Below, piece after piece: positions 1 to 9,013 of a DNA stretch of 64,000 nucleotides; within the stretch, counting starts at the first letter, position 1, and each line of letters starts with the position of its first letter. The notes under the pieces are model-generated. The model was not told the DNA's origin, ran no database searches, and saw only the letters and a list, made by a program, of their open reading frames with translations. Both the position numbers and the translations under genes were made by a program. The stretch lies in contig NZ_AP025504.1 in NCBI RefSeq assembly GCF_024347575.1, forward strand, positions 806,001-870,000. The letters are read 5' to 3'. The DNA is from Vibrio pelagius (GTDB lineage Bacteria > Pseudomonadota > Gammaproteobacteria > Enterobacterales > Vibrionaceae).

Positions 1-1
1 A

Positions 2-637
2 TACAAAGCAGGTGAAGTTAGCTTTAAAAACGTTGTTACTTTCAACATGGATGAGTACGTAGGCATCGCTCCTAACCACCCTGAGTCTTACCGTACTTTC
101 ATGTACACAAACTTCTTCAACCACGTTGATATTCAAGAAGAGAACATCAACCTACTAGACGGCCAAGCAGAAGACATCGATGCTCACTGTGCTGCATACG
201 AAGAAAAAATCCGTTCATACGGCAAAATCAACCTGTTCATGGGCGGTATCGGCATCGACGGTCACATCGCATTCAACGAACCTGGTTCTTCTCTAGCTTC
301 TCGTACTCGTATCAAGACGCTAACTGAAGAGACGCGCATCGCGAACTCTCGCTTCTTCGACAACGACATCAACCAAGTGCCAAAATACGCACTAACTATC
401 GGTGTTGCGACTCTACTAGACGCTGAAGAAGTCATGATCCTGACTATGGGTCACAACAAGGCACAAGCTCTACAGGTTGCTATCGAAGGTTCTGTAAACC
501 ACATGTGGACGGTTACAGCGCTACAAATGCACCGTAAAGCTATCATCGTTGCTGATGAGCCAGCTCAACAAGAGCTAAAAGTGAAGACTCTACGTTACTT
601 CCAAGAACTAGAAGCCGAGAACATCCAAGACCTATAA
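2..637 (+). CDS. nagB: Glucosamine-6-phosphate deaminase (3' part)
   Basis: The reading frame is open from the window edge, so 211 residues of a protein of about 266 are visible and the true start lies outside. The enzyme converts glucosamine-6-phosphate to fructose-6-phosphate and ammonia in the cytoplasm, the last step of amino-sugar use. Visible family motifs are NMDEYVGI close to the left edge and [14 protein letters not shown] in the middle, which belong to the active site of the NagB isomerase fold. The gene stands alone at this end and is followed at once by a strong terminator. Nothing unusual is seen in the visible part. Confidence 0.96.
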   Translation, partial: YKAGEVSFKNVVTFNMDEYVGIAPNHPESYRTFMYTNFFNHVDIQEENINLLDGQAEDIDAHCAAYEEKIRSYGKINLFMGGIGIDGHIAFNEPGSSLASRTRIKTLTEETRIANSRFFDNDINQVPKYALTIGVATLLDAEEVMILTMGHNKAQALQVAIEGSVNHMWTVTALQMHRKAIIVADEPAQQELKVKTLRYFQELEAENIQDL

Positions 638-656
638 CCTAAGGTTTTGTTGAAAC

Positions 657-681
657 AAAAAGCCACTTCGGTGGCTTTTTC
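657..681 (+). terminator. Rho-independent terminator after nagB
   Basis: A six-pair stem AGCCAC/GTGGCT closes a UUCG tetraloop. It is flanked by A and T runs that lengthen the stem, and a T tract follows. It sits 20 bases after the nagB stop. From here to 932 no gene is seen. A weak AT-rich hairpin at 908-923 may end the mtl transcript from the other strand. Confidence 0.9.
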
Positions 682-932
682 TGTGCCGGTCATTTTAACA
701 GCGAGGCGCAAATTTGAGCGCATGGAAAGTGCTAGCCAAAGCGACAAGAGACTTTGAAAGCAGGGAGGTCATGAAGAAAGCGAGCTTTCCCTAACTCAAG
801 TTGGCAACCCATAGGGGAAGGTTGGACTAAGCCGAGCTGACTACACTCAAAGGCTAATACTTAAAGAAAGGGAAAGCGGTGCAATTAGGTAGTTGAAACT
901 AAAGAAACTGTTAATTAAAACAGAGAAAATAA

Positions 933-1523
933 CTAAACAATCAATGCGTTATCACGACAAAGAGTGTTGATAAGATCCGTAATCGCCAAAACGATGGTCG
1001 ACTGAACTTTTTGATTATGGCGCCCCATAAACATATCGAGCATTGGACCTGACATCGACTCGACCAATTCAGCATCGTACTCAATCGGCATTATCTTTTG
1101 AATAGCGTGTGTTTTGTTCAGTTCAAATAGAACATTCGGGTCAGTGAAAGAAACCTCTTCACCTTGAATTTTCGCCCACTCTTTCAAAGTGACAAAAATC
1201 TCTAGGTCATCATAGACATCTTTACTGATCACGCCCAACCCAAGCAGTAATTTAGCACGAACCATGATCTCGCCTAGCGGACCTCCGCTATTGAGGAGAG
1301 GCTCGACGACAAATTTTACTGCTGTGTCATCTTTCTGGAAAATGCCTTTTAGAACCGCATCTACCGTATCATCCAGTGCATCATAAGCCGCCATAAAACA
1401 AGCATTAGCAGTTGTCGCCTCAGCTAGTGCTTCTAGGAGTTCTGTTTCATGGCTAGGATGTATCGGCATAACGGCTCTGTAATAAGAAAGTGCCACAGGA
1501 GTGGCACTTTGATGATTTATCAT
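933..1523 (-). CDS. mtlR: Mannitol operon repressor MtlR
   Basis: This 196-residue helical protein matches the MtlR family, which represses the mannitol operon without a classical helix-turn-helix domain. Family signatures are the central [14 protein letters not shown] and the following [19 protein letters not shown]. The ATG at 1523 shares an ATGA overlap with the mtlD stop, which suggests translational coupling. A perfect hairpin covers codons 5 to 12, however. A second ATG at 1469 (MPIHPSH, 178 residues) begins just after it, so the real start is uncertain. The gene is last in the mtlA-mtlD-mtlR order, as in enteric bacteria and vibrios. Confidence 0.93.
   Translation of the reverse strand: MINHQSATPVALSYYRAVMPIHPSHETELLEALAEATTANACFMAAYDALDDTVDAVLKGIFQKDDTAVKFVVEPLLNSGGPLGEIMVRAKLLLGLGVISKDVYDDLEIFVTLKEWAKIQGEEVSFTDPNVLFELNKTHAIQKIMPIEYDAELVESMSGPMLDMFMGRHNQKVQSTIVLAITDLINTLCRDNALIV
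1487..1510 (-). promoter_or_regulatory. Perfect 10-bp hairpin at the mtlD-mtlR junction
   Basis: AAAGTGCCAC (1487-1496) and GTGGCACTTT (1501-1510) are exact inverse complements around a four-base loop. On the mtl transcript the structure lies just after the mtlD stop and within the first codons of the longer mtlR frame. It is followed by a T-rich stretch and then by the alternative mtlR ATG at 1469. It may act as a partial terminator or a translation brake that keeps repressor output below that of mtlD. The function is inference; the inverted repeat is plain in the sequence. Confidence 0.6.
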
Positions 1524-2668
1524 TTCAATGCTTGGTAAGCTTGTTCCGCTAGTTTAACAACTTCTGAGTCGATATTCAGCTCAGAATAATGCGCTAATGT
1601 CTCAGCAAAACCTTTTTCTGCGAACATTGCTTGAAGTTCAACCGCTTGAGGGTCATCTTCGTTCTTGTAGTGGAATGCCGCAGCAATCGCTTTAATCAGG
1701 TTCTCATTGGGTAAGCCGTATTCTAGCGTACCGTTCAATGGTTTGACTAGACGATCTTGTGGGCTAAGTTTGCGAATTGGTTGACGACCAACACGGTCCA
1801 CTTCATCACGAAGGTATGGGTTTGCAAAACGCCCTAGAATTTTCTGGATGTAAGCTGCGTGAGCTTCTGGGTCGAAACCGTAGCGCTTGATCAGAACCGC
1901 ACCACTCTCTTCCATCGTCGCGGTTACTTGCGCGCGGATTTCGTCGTTTTCGATAGAGTCTTTGATTGTCTCAAGACCAGCAAGCACACCAAGGTAAGCG
2001 GTAACAAGGTGACCGGTGTTCAGCGTGAATAGCTTACGCTCAACAAACGCCATTAGGTTATCCGTGCACTCCATACCAGGGATACTTGGAATTTCACCTT
2101 TAAACTGAGTTTCGTCTACTATCCATTCGCTAAAGGTTTCAACCGTTACTGCGAGAGGATCTGTCTCACCCGCTTCTGCTGGCGGTACGATACGGTCTAC
2201 CGCTGAATCAACGAAACCGATGTTCTCTTCAGTGAACGCCTTCATCTCATCAGACAGGTGCTCAAGAACCGCAGCCTTCAGTTGGCTAGTACCACGAACC
2301 ATGTTCTCAGCTGCGATGATGTTCATTGGTGCCGTGTTGCCTGCTGCTGCGCGCTTCTCAATGCCCTGTGCAATCGACTTAGAGATGATCTTTAATACTG
2401 TAGGGCCAACGGCAGTCGTGATTAGGTCTGATTCGGCGATGCAGTCAACCACTGCGTCTGTCGCCGAGTTTACTGCTGTCACGTTCTTAACTACTTCAAC
2501 AACACACTCTTCGCCAACAATCTTGACTGGGTACTCTTTACGCTCGATTAGCGCATTAACCACAGTCTCATTAACGTCTGCAAACGTGACTTCAAGACCT
2601 GCGTCAGCAAGCAATTTACCAATGAAACCACGACCGATATTACCAGCACCGAAATGTAACGCTTTCAT
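1520..2668 (-). CDS. mtlD: Mannitol-1-phosphate 5-dehydrogenase
   Basis: The enzyme oxidises mannitol-1-phosphate, made by the MtlA transporter, to fructose-6-phosphate using NAD+. At 382 residues it has the usual family length. The N-terminal Rossmann motif is [13 protein letters not shown], and the catalytic lysine region KLFTLNTGH lies in the second half. The gene follows mtlA after a gap of about 150 bases that contains a G-rich hairpin. It overlaps mtlR by an ATGA junction. Expression should follow the mtlA promoter. Confidence 0.97.
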   Translation of the reverse strand: MKALHFGAGNIGRGFIGKLLADAGLEVTFADVNETVVNALIERKEYPVKIVGEECVVEVVKNVTAVNSATDAVVDCIAESDLITTAVGPTVLKIISKSIAQGIEKRAAAGNTAPMNIIAAENMVRGTSQLKAAVLEHLSDEMKAFTEENIGFVDSAVDRIVPPAEAGETDPLAVTVETFSEWIVDETQFKGEIPSIPGMECTDNLMAFVERKLFTLNTGHLVTAYLGVLAGLETIKDSIENDEIRAQVTATMEESGAVLIKRYGFDPEAHAAYIQKILGRFANPYLRDEVDRVGRQPIRKLSPQDRLVKPLNGTLEYGLPNENLIKAIAAAFHYKNEDDPQAVELQAMFAEKGFAETLAHYSELNIDSEVVKLAEQAYQALK

Positions 2669-2756
2669 AATTTTTAGACCTTTTAACTATGTAATCTATA
2701 TAGGTGACGGTTCAACAACATACTTCTAAACCGTGAGCTATCTAGACTGGGAAAAT

Positions 2757-2782
2757 GAGGCCAGGGGGGGGGGACTGGCCTC
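2757..2782 (-). promoter_or_regulatory. mtlA-mtlD intercistronic hairpin with ten-G loop
   Basis: GAGGCCAG (2757-2764) pairs perfectly with CTGGCCTC (2775-2782). The interval between them is almost wholly a run of ten G residues (2764-2773), read as ten C on the mtl transcript. No T tract follows, so it does not look like a terminator. An intercistronic stem of this kind can protect an upstream mRNA from 3' decay and so favour mtlA over mtlD. The homopolymer is prone to length changes by slippage, but here these would not alter a reading frame. Confidence 0.6.
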
Positions 2783-2815
2783 GGTTCACTCAGGAGCTTG
2801 ACTTAAAGCTTCTTA

Positions 2816-4705
2816 CTATCCATTTAGAATCTTCAGAACATCCTCTGGGTTGGTGGTGTTCTGCAAGCGTTCCACTGCTTCTTCGTCATCAAGTGAATTC
2901 GTGATAGCCATCAATACCATGTTGTGCTCGTCACCTTGAGCAGCGATACCGATTACCATCTTCGCGATGTCGTCTTCGTCTTCACCCCACTGAATACCTT
3001 CAGGGTATTGACAGAATACGATGCCGGTCTTTTGTACGTACTGTTTCGCTTCAATCGTGCCGTGTGGTACTGCAATAGACTCACCTAGGTAGGTCGATAC
3101 CAGTTCCTCACGAGCGAACATGCCATCTACATATTCAGGTGCTACGTTGCCAAGTTTCACAAGTTGCTCACCAGCAAACTTAATCGCTTGGTTTTTGTCT
3201 GTCGCTTTAAGACCAAGGAATACCGCATCGCTTGTTAGCGCTAGGCCTTGTTCTTTTGACGTCTCTTGCGCTGGCGCTGCTGCAGGTGCTGCTTTTGCTC
3301 CACCGCTTTGTGCTTCAACAAGCTCTGCTACTAGGTTGTCGTATACCGCACCGTCTAGGAAGTTGCTTAGAGACATGTGCATTGCACCTGGAATGGTGTT
3401 GCGAGCACGGTCAGTTAAGTCTTTATGTGTAATAACAATCTGTGAATCTGCTGGCAGGTTGTTAATCGCATAGTTGGTTACAGTGATGTCTAGACCTGCT
3501 GCATCCACTTTCTTACGAAGTAGACCTGCACCCATTGCACTTGAACCCATGCCTGCATCACATGCGACGTATACTGCTTTCACGTCTGCTAGGTTGATGT
3601 CTGCACCTGTTGTTGCACCTTTAGAAGACGCTTTCATGTCTTTCATCTGTGCTGATGCTTTCTCTAGTGAGTCTTCGTCGTCACCTTGCGCTGATGTTTT
3701 TAGAAGAATTGACGCGACAAGGAACGATACCGCTGTTGCTGCGATAACCGATAGAATCACACCGATGTAAGAACCTTTTGGTGTCATCAGTAGGATTGCG
3801 AAAATAGAACCAGGAGACGCAGGAGAGATTAGGCCCGAGCTGAACATTACGTTAGTGAATACGCCCGCCATACCACCAGCAATAACCGCTAGGATTAGAC
3901 GTGGGTTCATTAGTACGTAAGGGAAGTAAATCTCGTGGATACCACCTAGGAAGTGGATGATAGATGCACCCGCCGCAGACTGCTTCGCGCTACCTTTACC
4001 AAAGACCATGTAAGCAAGCAGTAGACCTAGACCTGGACCCGGGTTTGCTTCGATTAGGAAGAAGATTGAACGACCAACCTCTTCAGACTGCTGAATACCT
4101 AGAGGAGAGAAAATACCGTGGTTGATTGCGTTGTTTAGGAATAGGATTTTCGCAGGCTCAACGAAGATAGATGCTAGCGGAAGTGCGCCGGCTTCAACCA
4201 TTGCGTTAACACCAGCAGCTAGGCCGCCAGAAAGCACTTTTACTGCTGGACCAATTGCTAGGAAAGCAATGATTGCACAGATCATACCGATGATACCGGC
4301 AGAGAAGTTGTTCACTAGCATTTCGAAGCCGCTCTTCACTTTACCGTGAACAGCTTCATCGAATTTCTTAATTGCGATACCACCTAGAGGGCCAACAATC
4401 ATCGCTCCCATGAACATTGGAATGTCCGTACCTACGATAACACCCATAGTTGTGATAGCACCTACAACCGCACCACGGTCGCCGCCCACCATTTTACCAC
4501 CGGTATAACCGATAAGTAGTGGGAGCAAGTAAGTGATCATAGGACCAACCATAGACGCTAACGTTTCGTTAGGAAGCCAGCCAGTTGGAATAAATAGTGC
4601 GGTAATGAAACCCCACGCAATGAATGCGCCGATGTTTGGCATTACCATATTGGATAAGAATCGACCAAAGTTTTGGACCTTGATCTTCGCTTCTGGTGAT
4701 AACAT
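2816..4705 (-). CDS. mtlA: PTS mannitol transporter, fused IICBA components
   Basis: MtlA imports mannitol and phosphorylates it on entry. The protein has a membrane IIC domain of many hydrophobic segments (about residues 10-345), a IIB domain with the phosphocysteine loop ACDAGMGSSAMG near residue 380, and a C-terminal IIA domain with the active histidine in AVPHGTI. The frame is open to 4798, but the start was set at the ATG at 4705 (MLSPEAKIKVQNFGRF). That matches the family N-terminus and is preceded by a GGGG ribosome site; it gives 629 residues. The extra upstream codons are leader. The long leader carries several CRP-like sites. Confidence 0.97.
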   Translation of the reverse strand: MLSPEAKIKVQNFGRFLSNMVMPNIGAFIAWGFITALFIPTGWLPNETLASMVGPMITYLLPLLIGYTGGKMVGGDRGAVVGAITTMGVIVGTDIPMFMGAMIVGPLGGIAIKKFDEAVHGKVKSGFEMLVNNFSAGIIGMICAIIAFLAIGPAVKVLSGGLAAGVNAMVEAGALPLASIFVEPAKILFLNNAINHGIFSPLGIQQSEEVGRSIFFLIEANPGPGLGLLLAYMVFGKGSAKQSAAGASIIHFLGGIHEIYFPYVLMNPRLILAVIAGGMAGVFTNVMFSSGLISPASPGSIFAILLMTPKGSYIGVILSVIAATAVSFLVASILLKTSAQGDDEDSLEKASAQMKDMKASSKGATTGADINLADVKAVYVACDAGMGSSAMGAGLLRKKVDAAGLDITVTNYAINNLPADSQIVITHKDLTDRARNTIPGAMHMSLSNFLDGAVYDNLVAELVEAQSGGAKAAPAAAPAQETSKEQGLALTSDAVFLGLKATDKNQAIKFAGEQLVKLGNVAPEYVDGMFAREELVSTYLGESIAVPHGTIEAKQYVQKTGIVFCQYPEGIQWGEDEDDIAKMVIGIAAQGDEHNMVLMAITNSLDDEEAVERLQNTTNPEDVLKILNG

Positions 4706-4812
4706 AGGTAGAACCCCGTAATGTATTGGTTGGTCAAATGACCGAAAGTGTGTGCTCAAAAGTTGAGTAAAATCTAACACAAGATTATAAAAACGCACGT
4801 TGATGAGACTTT

Positions 4813-4988
4813 AGTGATGCAGATCACGCACAAAATACAACAAGGAGTTAGTAGTAATGATTCAGATCACAAAAATAGGCTGAATCTAAATTACACCGCC
4901 AAATTAATGAGAATAAATATCAATTACACACGACAAAGATCACACTTTTTAAATTGATAACCAAAAATAAATAGTGATGCAAATCACA
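4813..4988 (-). promoter_or_regulatory. Cluster of CRP-like sites in the mtlA leader/promoter
   Basis: Four copies fit the CRP pattern of a GTGA half, six bases and a TCACA half: 4813-4828 (AGTGA/TCACG), 4856-4871 (AATGA/TCACA), 4929-4944 (CACGA/TCACA, weak left half) and 4973-4988 (AGTGA/TCACA). Multiple CRP sites are known upstream of mtlA in Escherichia coli. The gap between mtlA and the divergent gene is about 540 bases. In Vibrio cholerae the mtlA leader also carries an antisense small RNA, MtlS. That RNA could lie here on the plus strand, but no convincing promoter for it was found by eye. Confidence 0.7.
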
Positions 4989-5246
4989 ATTTAAATAACA
5001 AGTCTCAATTAACCACATCTCACAGGCTAAAAATCAATCATATTGAGTTCACTTTATATGCACCTCAGTTAATCAAAGTGCCACTTATGTAATTTAATTA
5101 CACAATTGGTATATTGGTAACTTTGAATACTAATTGAAGTTGAGTTCCTCCGTTCACTAGAACTCCTACTCTCCTTCTTTACAATTAATGATATAAAGAG
5201 AATTGCTAAACACTTCAGATACCGACGGTTCAAAAGAGTGCCCTTT

Positions 5247-6116
5247 ATGACATCAGATAAACTATCAACATCAGCGCTTGCTAAGCTGAAAGACCTAGAA
5301 CCTAAAACTCTTTTTAGTCAATTAAAGAGCGCCGGCTATATTGTGCGTGGTAGAGATAAATGGGTATTAACCGAACGTGGTGAAGCGTTTGGAGGGGAAT
5401 ATGTCGATCACACAAAGTTTGGACAATTTATCGTTTGGCCAGAAAACCTATTGATCGATACCGCTTCTACTGCAGGAACCACTCTAACAGCGACGCAGCT
5501 GGGCCAATCCCTCCAGTTAAGTGCCAAAAAGATCAATCTACTCCTTAATGAGTTGGGCTGGATTCGCCGTGAAGAAGATGGATGGCACATTACCAATACC
5601 GGGCTGAAGGTCGGCGGAGAACAGAGAGAAGACAAAGCCACTAATAACGTCTTTGTAGTTTGGCACGATACTGTGGCGAAAAACAAACGCTTGAAACAGT
5701 CTGTGGTTGAGTTTCTCGGTAAAGATGCCGAAAGCCATTCAACCGATGTTTCTTTCTCTAACTTTAGACAAAAATTCGAAGCCAAACATCGCACCTTAGA
5801 TGGGCACTATGTTCGTTCAAAAGGTGAACTTATCATTGATAACTGGCTTTATATGGCGGGTGTCGTCCATGCTTATGAGCGACCTCTTCCGATTACCACT
5901 GAAGTGGTCAGCGACTTCTATTTACCCTCAGGTAAGGTGTATATCCAGTTTTGGGGCAGTGACAAGGGTGCCATCGACACCAAGCAAAAAGAAACAAAAC
6001 AGAGAGTATATAAAGAGCACGGCTTCGCTCTGATAGAAATCTACCCAGAAGATATTCCTAACCTCGACAGTGTGCTTCCTCCTCTTTTGAGACAATTTGG
6101 CATTAAGGCGTATTAA
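5247..6116 (+). CDS. Tandem winged-helix protein with PD-(D/E)XK-like C-terminus
   Basis: This 289-residue protein has no function I recognise by name. The first half looks like two successive small winged-helix units, each ending in a W-x-(L/I)-T...G pattern (WVLTERGEAFGG near residue 40, WHITNTGLKVGG near 113). They resemble phage antirepressor KilAC-type modules. The C-terminal third resembles a PD-(D/E)XK nuclease fold, with RSKGE (E194), SDFYLP (D223) and YIQFWG, where related domains usually have YIEYWG. The acidic residue is therefore replaced by Q234 and activity is doubtful. The ATG at 5247 was chosen over a GTG at 5238. It diverges from mtlA. Confidence 0.6.
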   Translation: MTSDKLSTSALAKLKDLEPKTLFSQLKSAGYIVRGRDKWVLTERGEAFGGEYVDHTKFGQFIVWPENLLIDTASTAGTTLTATQLGQSLQLSAKKINLLLNELGWIRREEDGWHITNTGLKVGGEQREDKATNNVFVVWHDTVAKNKRLKQSVVEFLGKDAESHSTDVSFSNFRQKFEAKHRTLDGHYVRSKGELIIDNWLYMAGVVHAYERPLPITTEVVSDFYLPSGKVYIQFWGSDKGAIDTKQKETKQRVYKEHGFALIEIYPEDIPNLDSVLPPLLRQFGIKAY

Positions 6117-6314
6117 AAACGCTTTCAGCCCTTTTTACTGCGAATAACCCAACATACCTCACATGATTATGGACATTTAAGTCCATAGTCATTTGAGATC
6201 TTCGCTATTTTTCTCCCTCGCGAGTTCCTTTATCTTACACCCATCGATTTGAGCTACCGCAGATTCTCGATCATTGGGGCATGTTCGATGACCAGTTAGG
6301 TTGTCCGTTTATTG

Positions 6315-6344
6315 TTGACGTTACTGAACATTAAACCCTAAAAC
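6315..6344 (+). promoter_or_regulatory. Candidate sigma-70 promoter of the nitroreductase gene
   Basis: TTGACG (6315-6320) and TAAAAC (6339-6344) are 18 bases apart and lie about 30 bases before the start codon. An AGGAG ribosome site precedes the ATG. The -10 hexamer is weak, so this is a candidate only. The rest of the gap from 6117 holds a small hairpin, TATGGAC/GTCCATA near 6174-6193, that may end the preceding transcript. Confidence 0.4.
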
Positions 6345-6373
6345 ATTTATTCATATAGATACTAGGAGCCAAC

Positions 6374-7030
6374 ATGACTCATCCAATCATCAAAGATTTG
6401 AACACACGCTACACCGCTAAAAAATACGATGCTGACAAACGCATCTCTGCGGAAGATATGGAAATCATCAAAGAAGCGCTGCGTCTATCTGCGTCTTCTA
6501 TCAACTCTCAGCCTTGGAAATTCATCATCATTGAGAGTGACGAAGCAAAACAACGCTTCCACGATACATTCGAGAACATGCACCAGTTCAACCAACCGCA
6601 TGCGAAAGAAGCGTCTCACACCATTCTTTTTGCTCACGATCCTAAGTTTACAAAAGAGAAGTTTGCTAAGCGTGTTGACGCTGAAGTCAGCTCTGGTCAC
6701 CTTCCGGCAGACATGTACGACACGTTCATGGGTGCTTACGCATTCGCAGACATGAATACAGACGAACAAGGCTTCAACGGCAACTGGACTAAAGCTCAGG
6801 TTTACATTGCTCTGGGTAACATTCTGCACACACTAGCGCGTCTAGGCATCGCTTCAACTCCAATGGAAGGTGTGGATTCAGCACTTATCGGTGAGAAGTT
6901 CGCTGAAGAGCTAGAAGGTCACGTGGTAGACGTTGCATTGGCTATCGGCTACCACAAAGATGGCGAAGACTATAACCATGGCCTACCAAAAGCACGCCTA
7001 GCACTAGAACAAGTGGTAGAGACGCTATAA
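6374..7030 (+). CDS. nfsB: Oxygen-insensitive NAD(P)H nitroreductase, NfsB type
   Basis: This FMN flavoprotein of 218 residues matches the NfsB / flavin reductase group, which reduces nitroaromatics, quinones and free flavins in the cytoplasm. Typical features are the N-terminal RYTAKKYDADK segment, the cofactor-binding SSINSQPWKFI near residue 45, and the C-terminal HGLPKARL motif. Length equals that of the E. coli enzyme. It stands as a single gene with its own candidate promoter and terminator. Exact substrate cannot be read from sequence; dihydropteridine or flavin reduction is possible. Confidence 0.9.
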   Translation: MTHPIIKDLNTRYTAKKYDADKRISAEDMEIIKEALRLSASSINSQPWKFIIIESDEAKQRFHDTFENMHQFNQPHAKEASHTILFAHDPKFTKEKFAKRVDAEVSSGHLPADMYDTFMGAYAFADMNTDEQGFNGNWTKAQVYIALGNILHTLARLGIASTPMEGVDSALIGEKFAEELEGHVVDVALAIGYHKDGEDYNHGLPKARLALEQVVETL

Positions 7031-7081
7031 TCCCTCTTTAAGACTCGCGATTAAAAATAGCACACTACACTGCTTTTTTTG

Positions 7082-7105
7082 GCCAGACATACGTCTGGCT
7101 TTTTT
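7082..7105 (+). terminator. Rho-independent terminator after the nitroreductase gene
   Basis: GCCAGAC (7082-7088) pairs with GTCTGGC (7093-7099) around ATAC, followed directly by six T residues. Confidence 0.9.
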
Positions 7106-7217
7106 ACGTTTGCAGCGAAAGAAAATCGAAAGAGAACACCTCAGGTACTGAGACGTTAAGTTAAAATGAAGCCAACAGACCTCATTAAACGAGCCGTTAA
7201 CGACAGAAACTTGAGAG

Positions 7218-7400
7218 CAAAAAAATAGGCTGTTCAAACACACTGAACAGCCTGATGATTAACTCAAGAAGAGCGATGCTGAGTTACAAATTTAATAAAG
7301 ATAAAAGGTAGCACGGGTTGCGAGGCAGTGGTGTAAGTGACTGTAAGCCGCTTCGCTCAACATTTCCTTACTTTGTTAAAACATTGAACTTTGCCTATAA
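7218..7400 (-). ncRNA. Candidate small RNA behind gltS
   Basis: This gene-free stretch of about 180 bases lies between the gltS terminator and a second strong terminator on the same strand. Read on the minus strand, it ends in the stem AGGCTGTTCA/TGAACAGCCT (7227-7253 on the plus strand) followed by ATTTTTTT, a full intrinsic terminator. Upstream of that is a second small stem, AACTCA/TGAGTT, and an imperfect GCGAAGC/GCCTCGC stem. There is no open frame of note. This layout is usual for an independent or 3'UTR-derived small RNA. No clear promoter was found, so it may be processed from gltS read-through. Confidence 0.4.
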
Positions 7401-7401
7401 A

Positions 7402-7434
7402 AAAAGCTCTACAATTCACGTAGAGCTTTTCTTT
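7402..7434. terminator. Bidirectional terminator after gltS
   Basis: AAAAGCTCTAC (7402-7412) pairs with GTAGAGCTTTT (7420-7430) around a seven-base loop. T runs lie on both sides, so it can stop the gltS transcript and any transcript from the left. Confidence 0.85.
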
Positions 7435-7472
7435 TAAACGACCAATTTAAGGCGGTTGATACATTTACTGCA

Positions 7473-8699
7473 TTAACCAATAAACGAGATGTAGCCTTGT
7501 AGGATGATCAGGTTAACAATATCGATGAAGAATGCACCGACAATCGGCACCACCATGAACGCTTGTGGCGATGGACCAAATCGGTTCACCAGCGAGCCCA
7601 TATTCATCACAGCGGTTGGGGTTGCACCTAAGCCGAAACCACAGTGACCACCTGACATTACCGCAGCATCGTAGTTTGACCCCATCACTTTAAATGTCAC
7701 GAAATACGAGAACAAACCCAGAACGACCGCTTGAACACTCAAAATCACCAAGAACGGAATCGCTAGGTCAAAGATGTTCCACAGTTTTAGGCTCATCAAC
7801 GCCATCGCTAAGAACAGAGAAAGAGACACGGTACCTAGAATATCAACCGTTTCACTGTCTGTTTTGTGCAGCTTTGTCACTTCAAATACGTTGGTGATGA
7901 ACACACCGATAAACAGAGCGTAAACAAAATCAGGAATCATCAACCAAGCAATCTCAAAAGTCGCCACCCACTGTTCTAGGTATTTCGCACCTGTGATACA
8001 GATAAGGAGAATGAACAATACTTCAATCACCTTCTTGGCTGTTACTTTATCTTCTTCATATTCGTTGTACGTCACCAGCTCTGGGAAACGCTCGTGCGTT
8101 TGTGTACCCGTGCCGTACTCAGATTCAAGGTTGTTTTTGTCGATCAACTTTTGTGCCACCGGGCTACCAATGATACCGCCAATGATCAAACCAAAGGTTG
8201 CCGAAGCCATCGCAATTTCTAGCGTATTAGCAATACCATAAGTATCAGCGAAAGTTTGAGACCAAGCAGCACCTGTACCGTGTCCACCAGACAGAGTAAT
8301 TGAGCCCGCGATAAGCCCCATGAGTGGGTCTAACCCCAACCCCGTTGCCAAGGTGACGCCAACTCCATTCTGAATAATGATGTACACCGATGCCACAGCT
8401 AGGAATAGGAACACCTTTGCGCCCCCTTTCATCAACTGGGTATAGTTCGCCGCTAGACCAACGGTTGCAAAGAACATCAACATGAATGTGTTTTGCAACG
8501 GTAGAGAAAACTCAAGATCAATACCGTTGAAATGAAGACCTGTAATTGCAAGCGCAACGATTAAGCCGCCGACAATAGGTTCTGGGATATTGTACTTTTT
8601 GAGAACCGGAAGCTTTGCGTTTACAAAATGGCCTAGAAACAAAACGCTAATTGCGATTAGGAAAGATTCTAGTGGGCCTATTGAAATTAAATGATTCAT
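7473..8699 (-). CDS. gltS: Sodium/glutamate symporter GltS
   Basis: GltS is an inner-membrane carrier that imports glutamate with sodium. The 408-residue protein is almost wholly hydrophobic, with the two inverted halves usual for the family and two glycine-rich reentrant motifs: SGGHGTGAAW (about residue 137) and SGGHCGFGLGATPTA (about residue 350). An AGGTGA ribosome site precedes the ATG. It is a single-gene unit ending in a strong terminator. Sodium dependence fits a marine or estuarine bacterium. Confidence 0.96.
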   Translation of the reverse strand: MNHLISIGPLESFLIAISVLFLGHFVNAKLPVLKKYNIPEPIVGGLIVALAITGLHFNGIDLEFSLPLQNTFMLMFFATVGLAANYTQLMKGGAKVFLFLAVASVYIIIQNGVGVTLATGLGLDPLMGLIAGSITLSGGHGTGAAWSQTFADTYGIANTLEIAMASATFGLIIGGIIGSPVAQKLIDKNNLESEYGTGTQTHERFPELVTYNEYEEDKVTAKKVIEVLFILLICITGAKYLEQWVATFEIAWLMIPDFVYALFIGVFITNVFEVTKLHKTDSETVDILGTVSLSLFLAMALMSLKLWNIFDLAIPFLVILSVQAVVLGLFSYFVTFKVMGSNYDAAVMSGGHCGFGLGATPTAVMNMGSLVNRFGPSPQAFMVVPIVGAFFIDIVNLIILQGYISFIG

Positions 8700-8965
8700 A
8701 TCACCTCTATATTTTTACGTTCCTCATCTTCCCTAATGAGTCTAGTCTTGTCTGTAGCTTTTAGTGCTGCTCTACCTGTGTTTATGAAAATGATGAATTA
8801 GTGAGTTTAGAAAACGCTCCACAATAGTGTGAAAGACGACCAAGATGTTAGTCCTAGGTCAATTTTAGCGAGGATCAGGGTGTTTTTTGACCTTAATCAC
8901 CTCTAAAATTCACCCCGACATCTGAAAAATTTTTACATTAACTATCATTCTGGAAACCTAAAAAA

Positions 8966-8995
8966 GCAAAAAGGAGCTATTGATAGCTCCTTTTG
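8966..8995. terminator. Terminator after yibL
   Basis: AAAGGAGCTA and TAGCTCCTTT pair around TTGA, with a long T run on the minus strand side. It ends the yibL transcript. The stretch from 8700 to 8965, upstream of gltS, holds no gene that I can see and presumably carries the gltS promoter. Confidence 0.85.
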
Positions 8996-9013
8996 CATTA
9001 CCAGCGTGGGTAA

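Noticed and set aside
2220..2729. Plus-strand ORF of 169 codons inside mtlD
   Set aside because: It is antisense to a clear enzyme gene, has low-complexity text and no ribosome site.
4706..4798. N-terminal extension of mtlA to 4798
   Set aside because: The extension does not resemble family members. The ATG at 4705 has a ribosome site and begins the known MtlA sequence.
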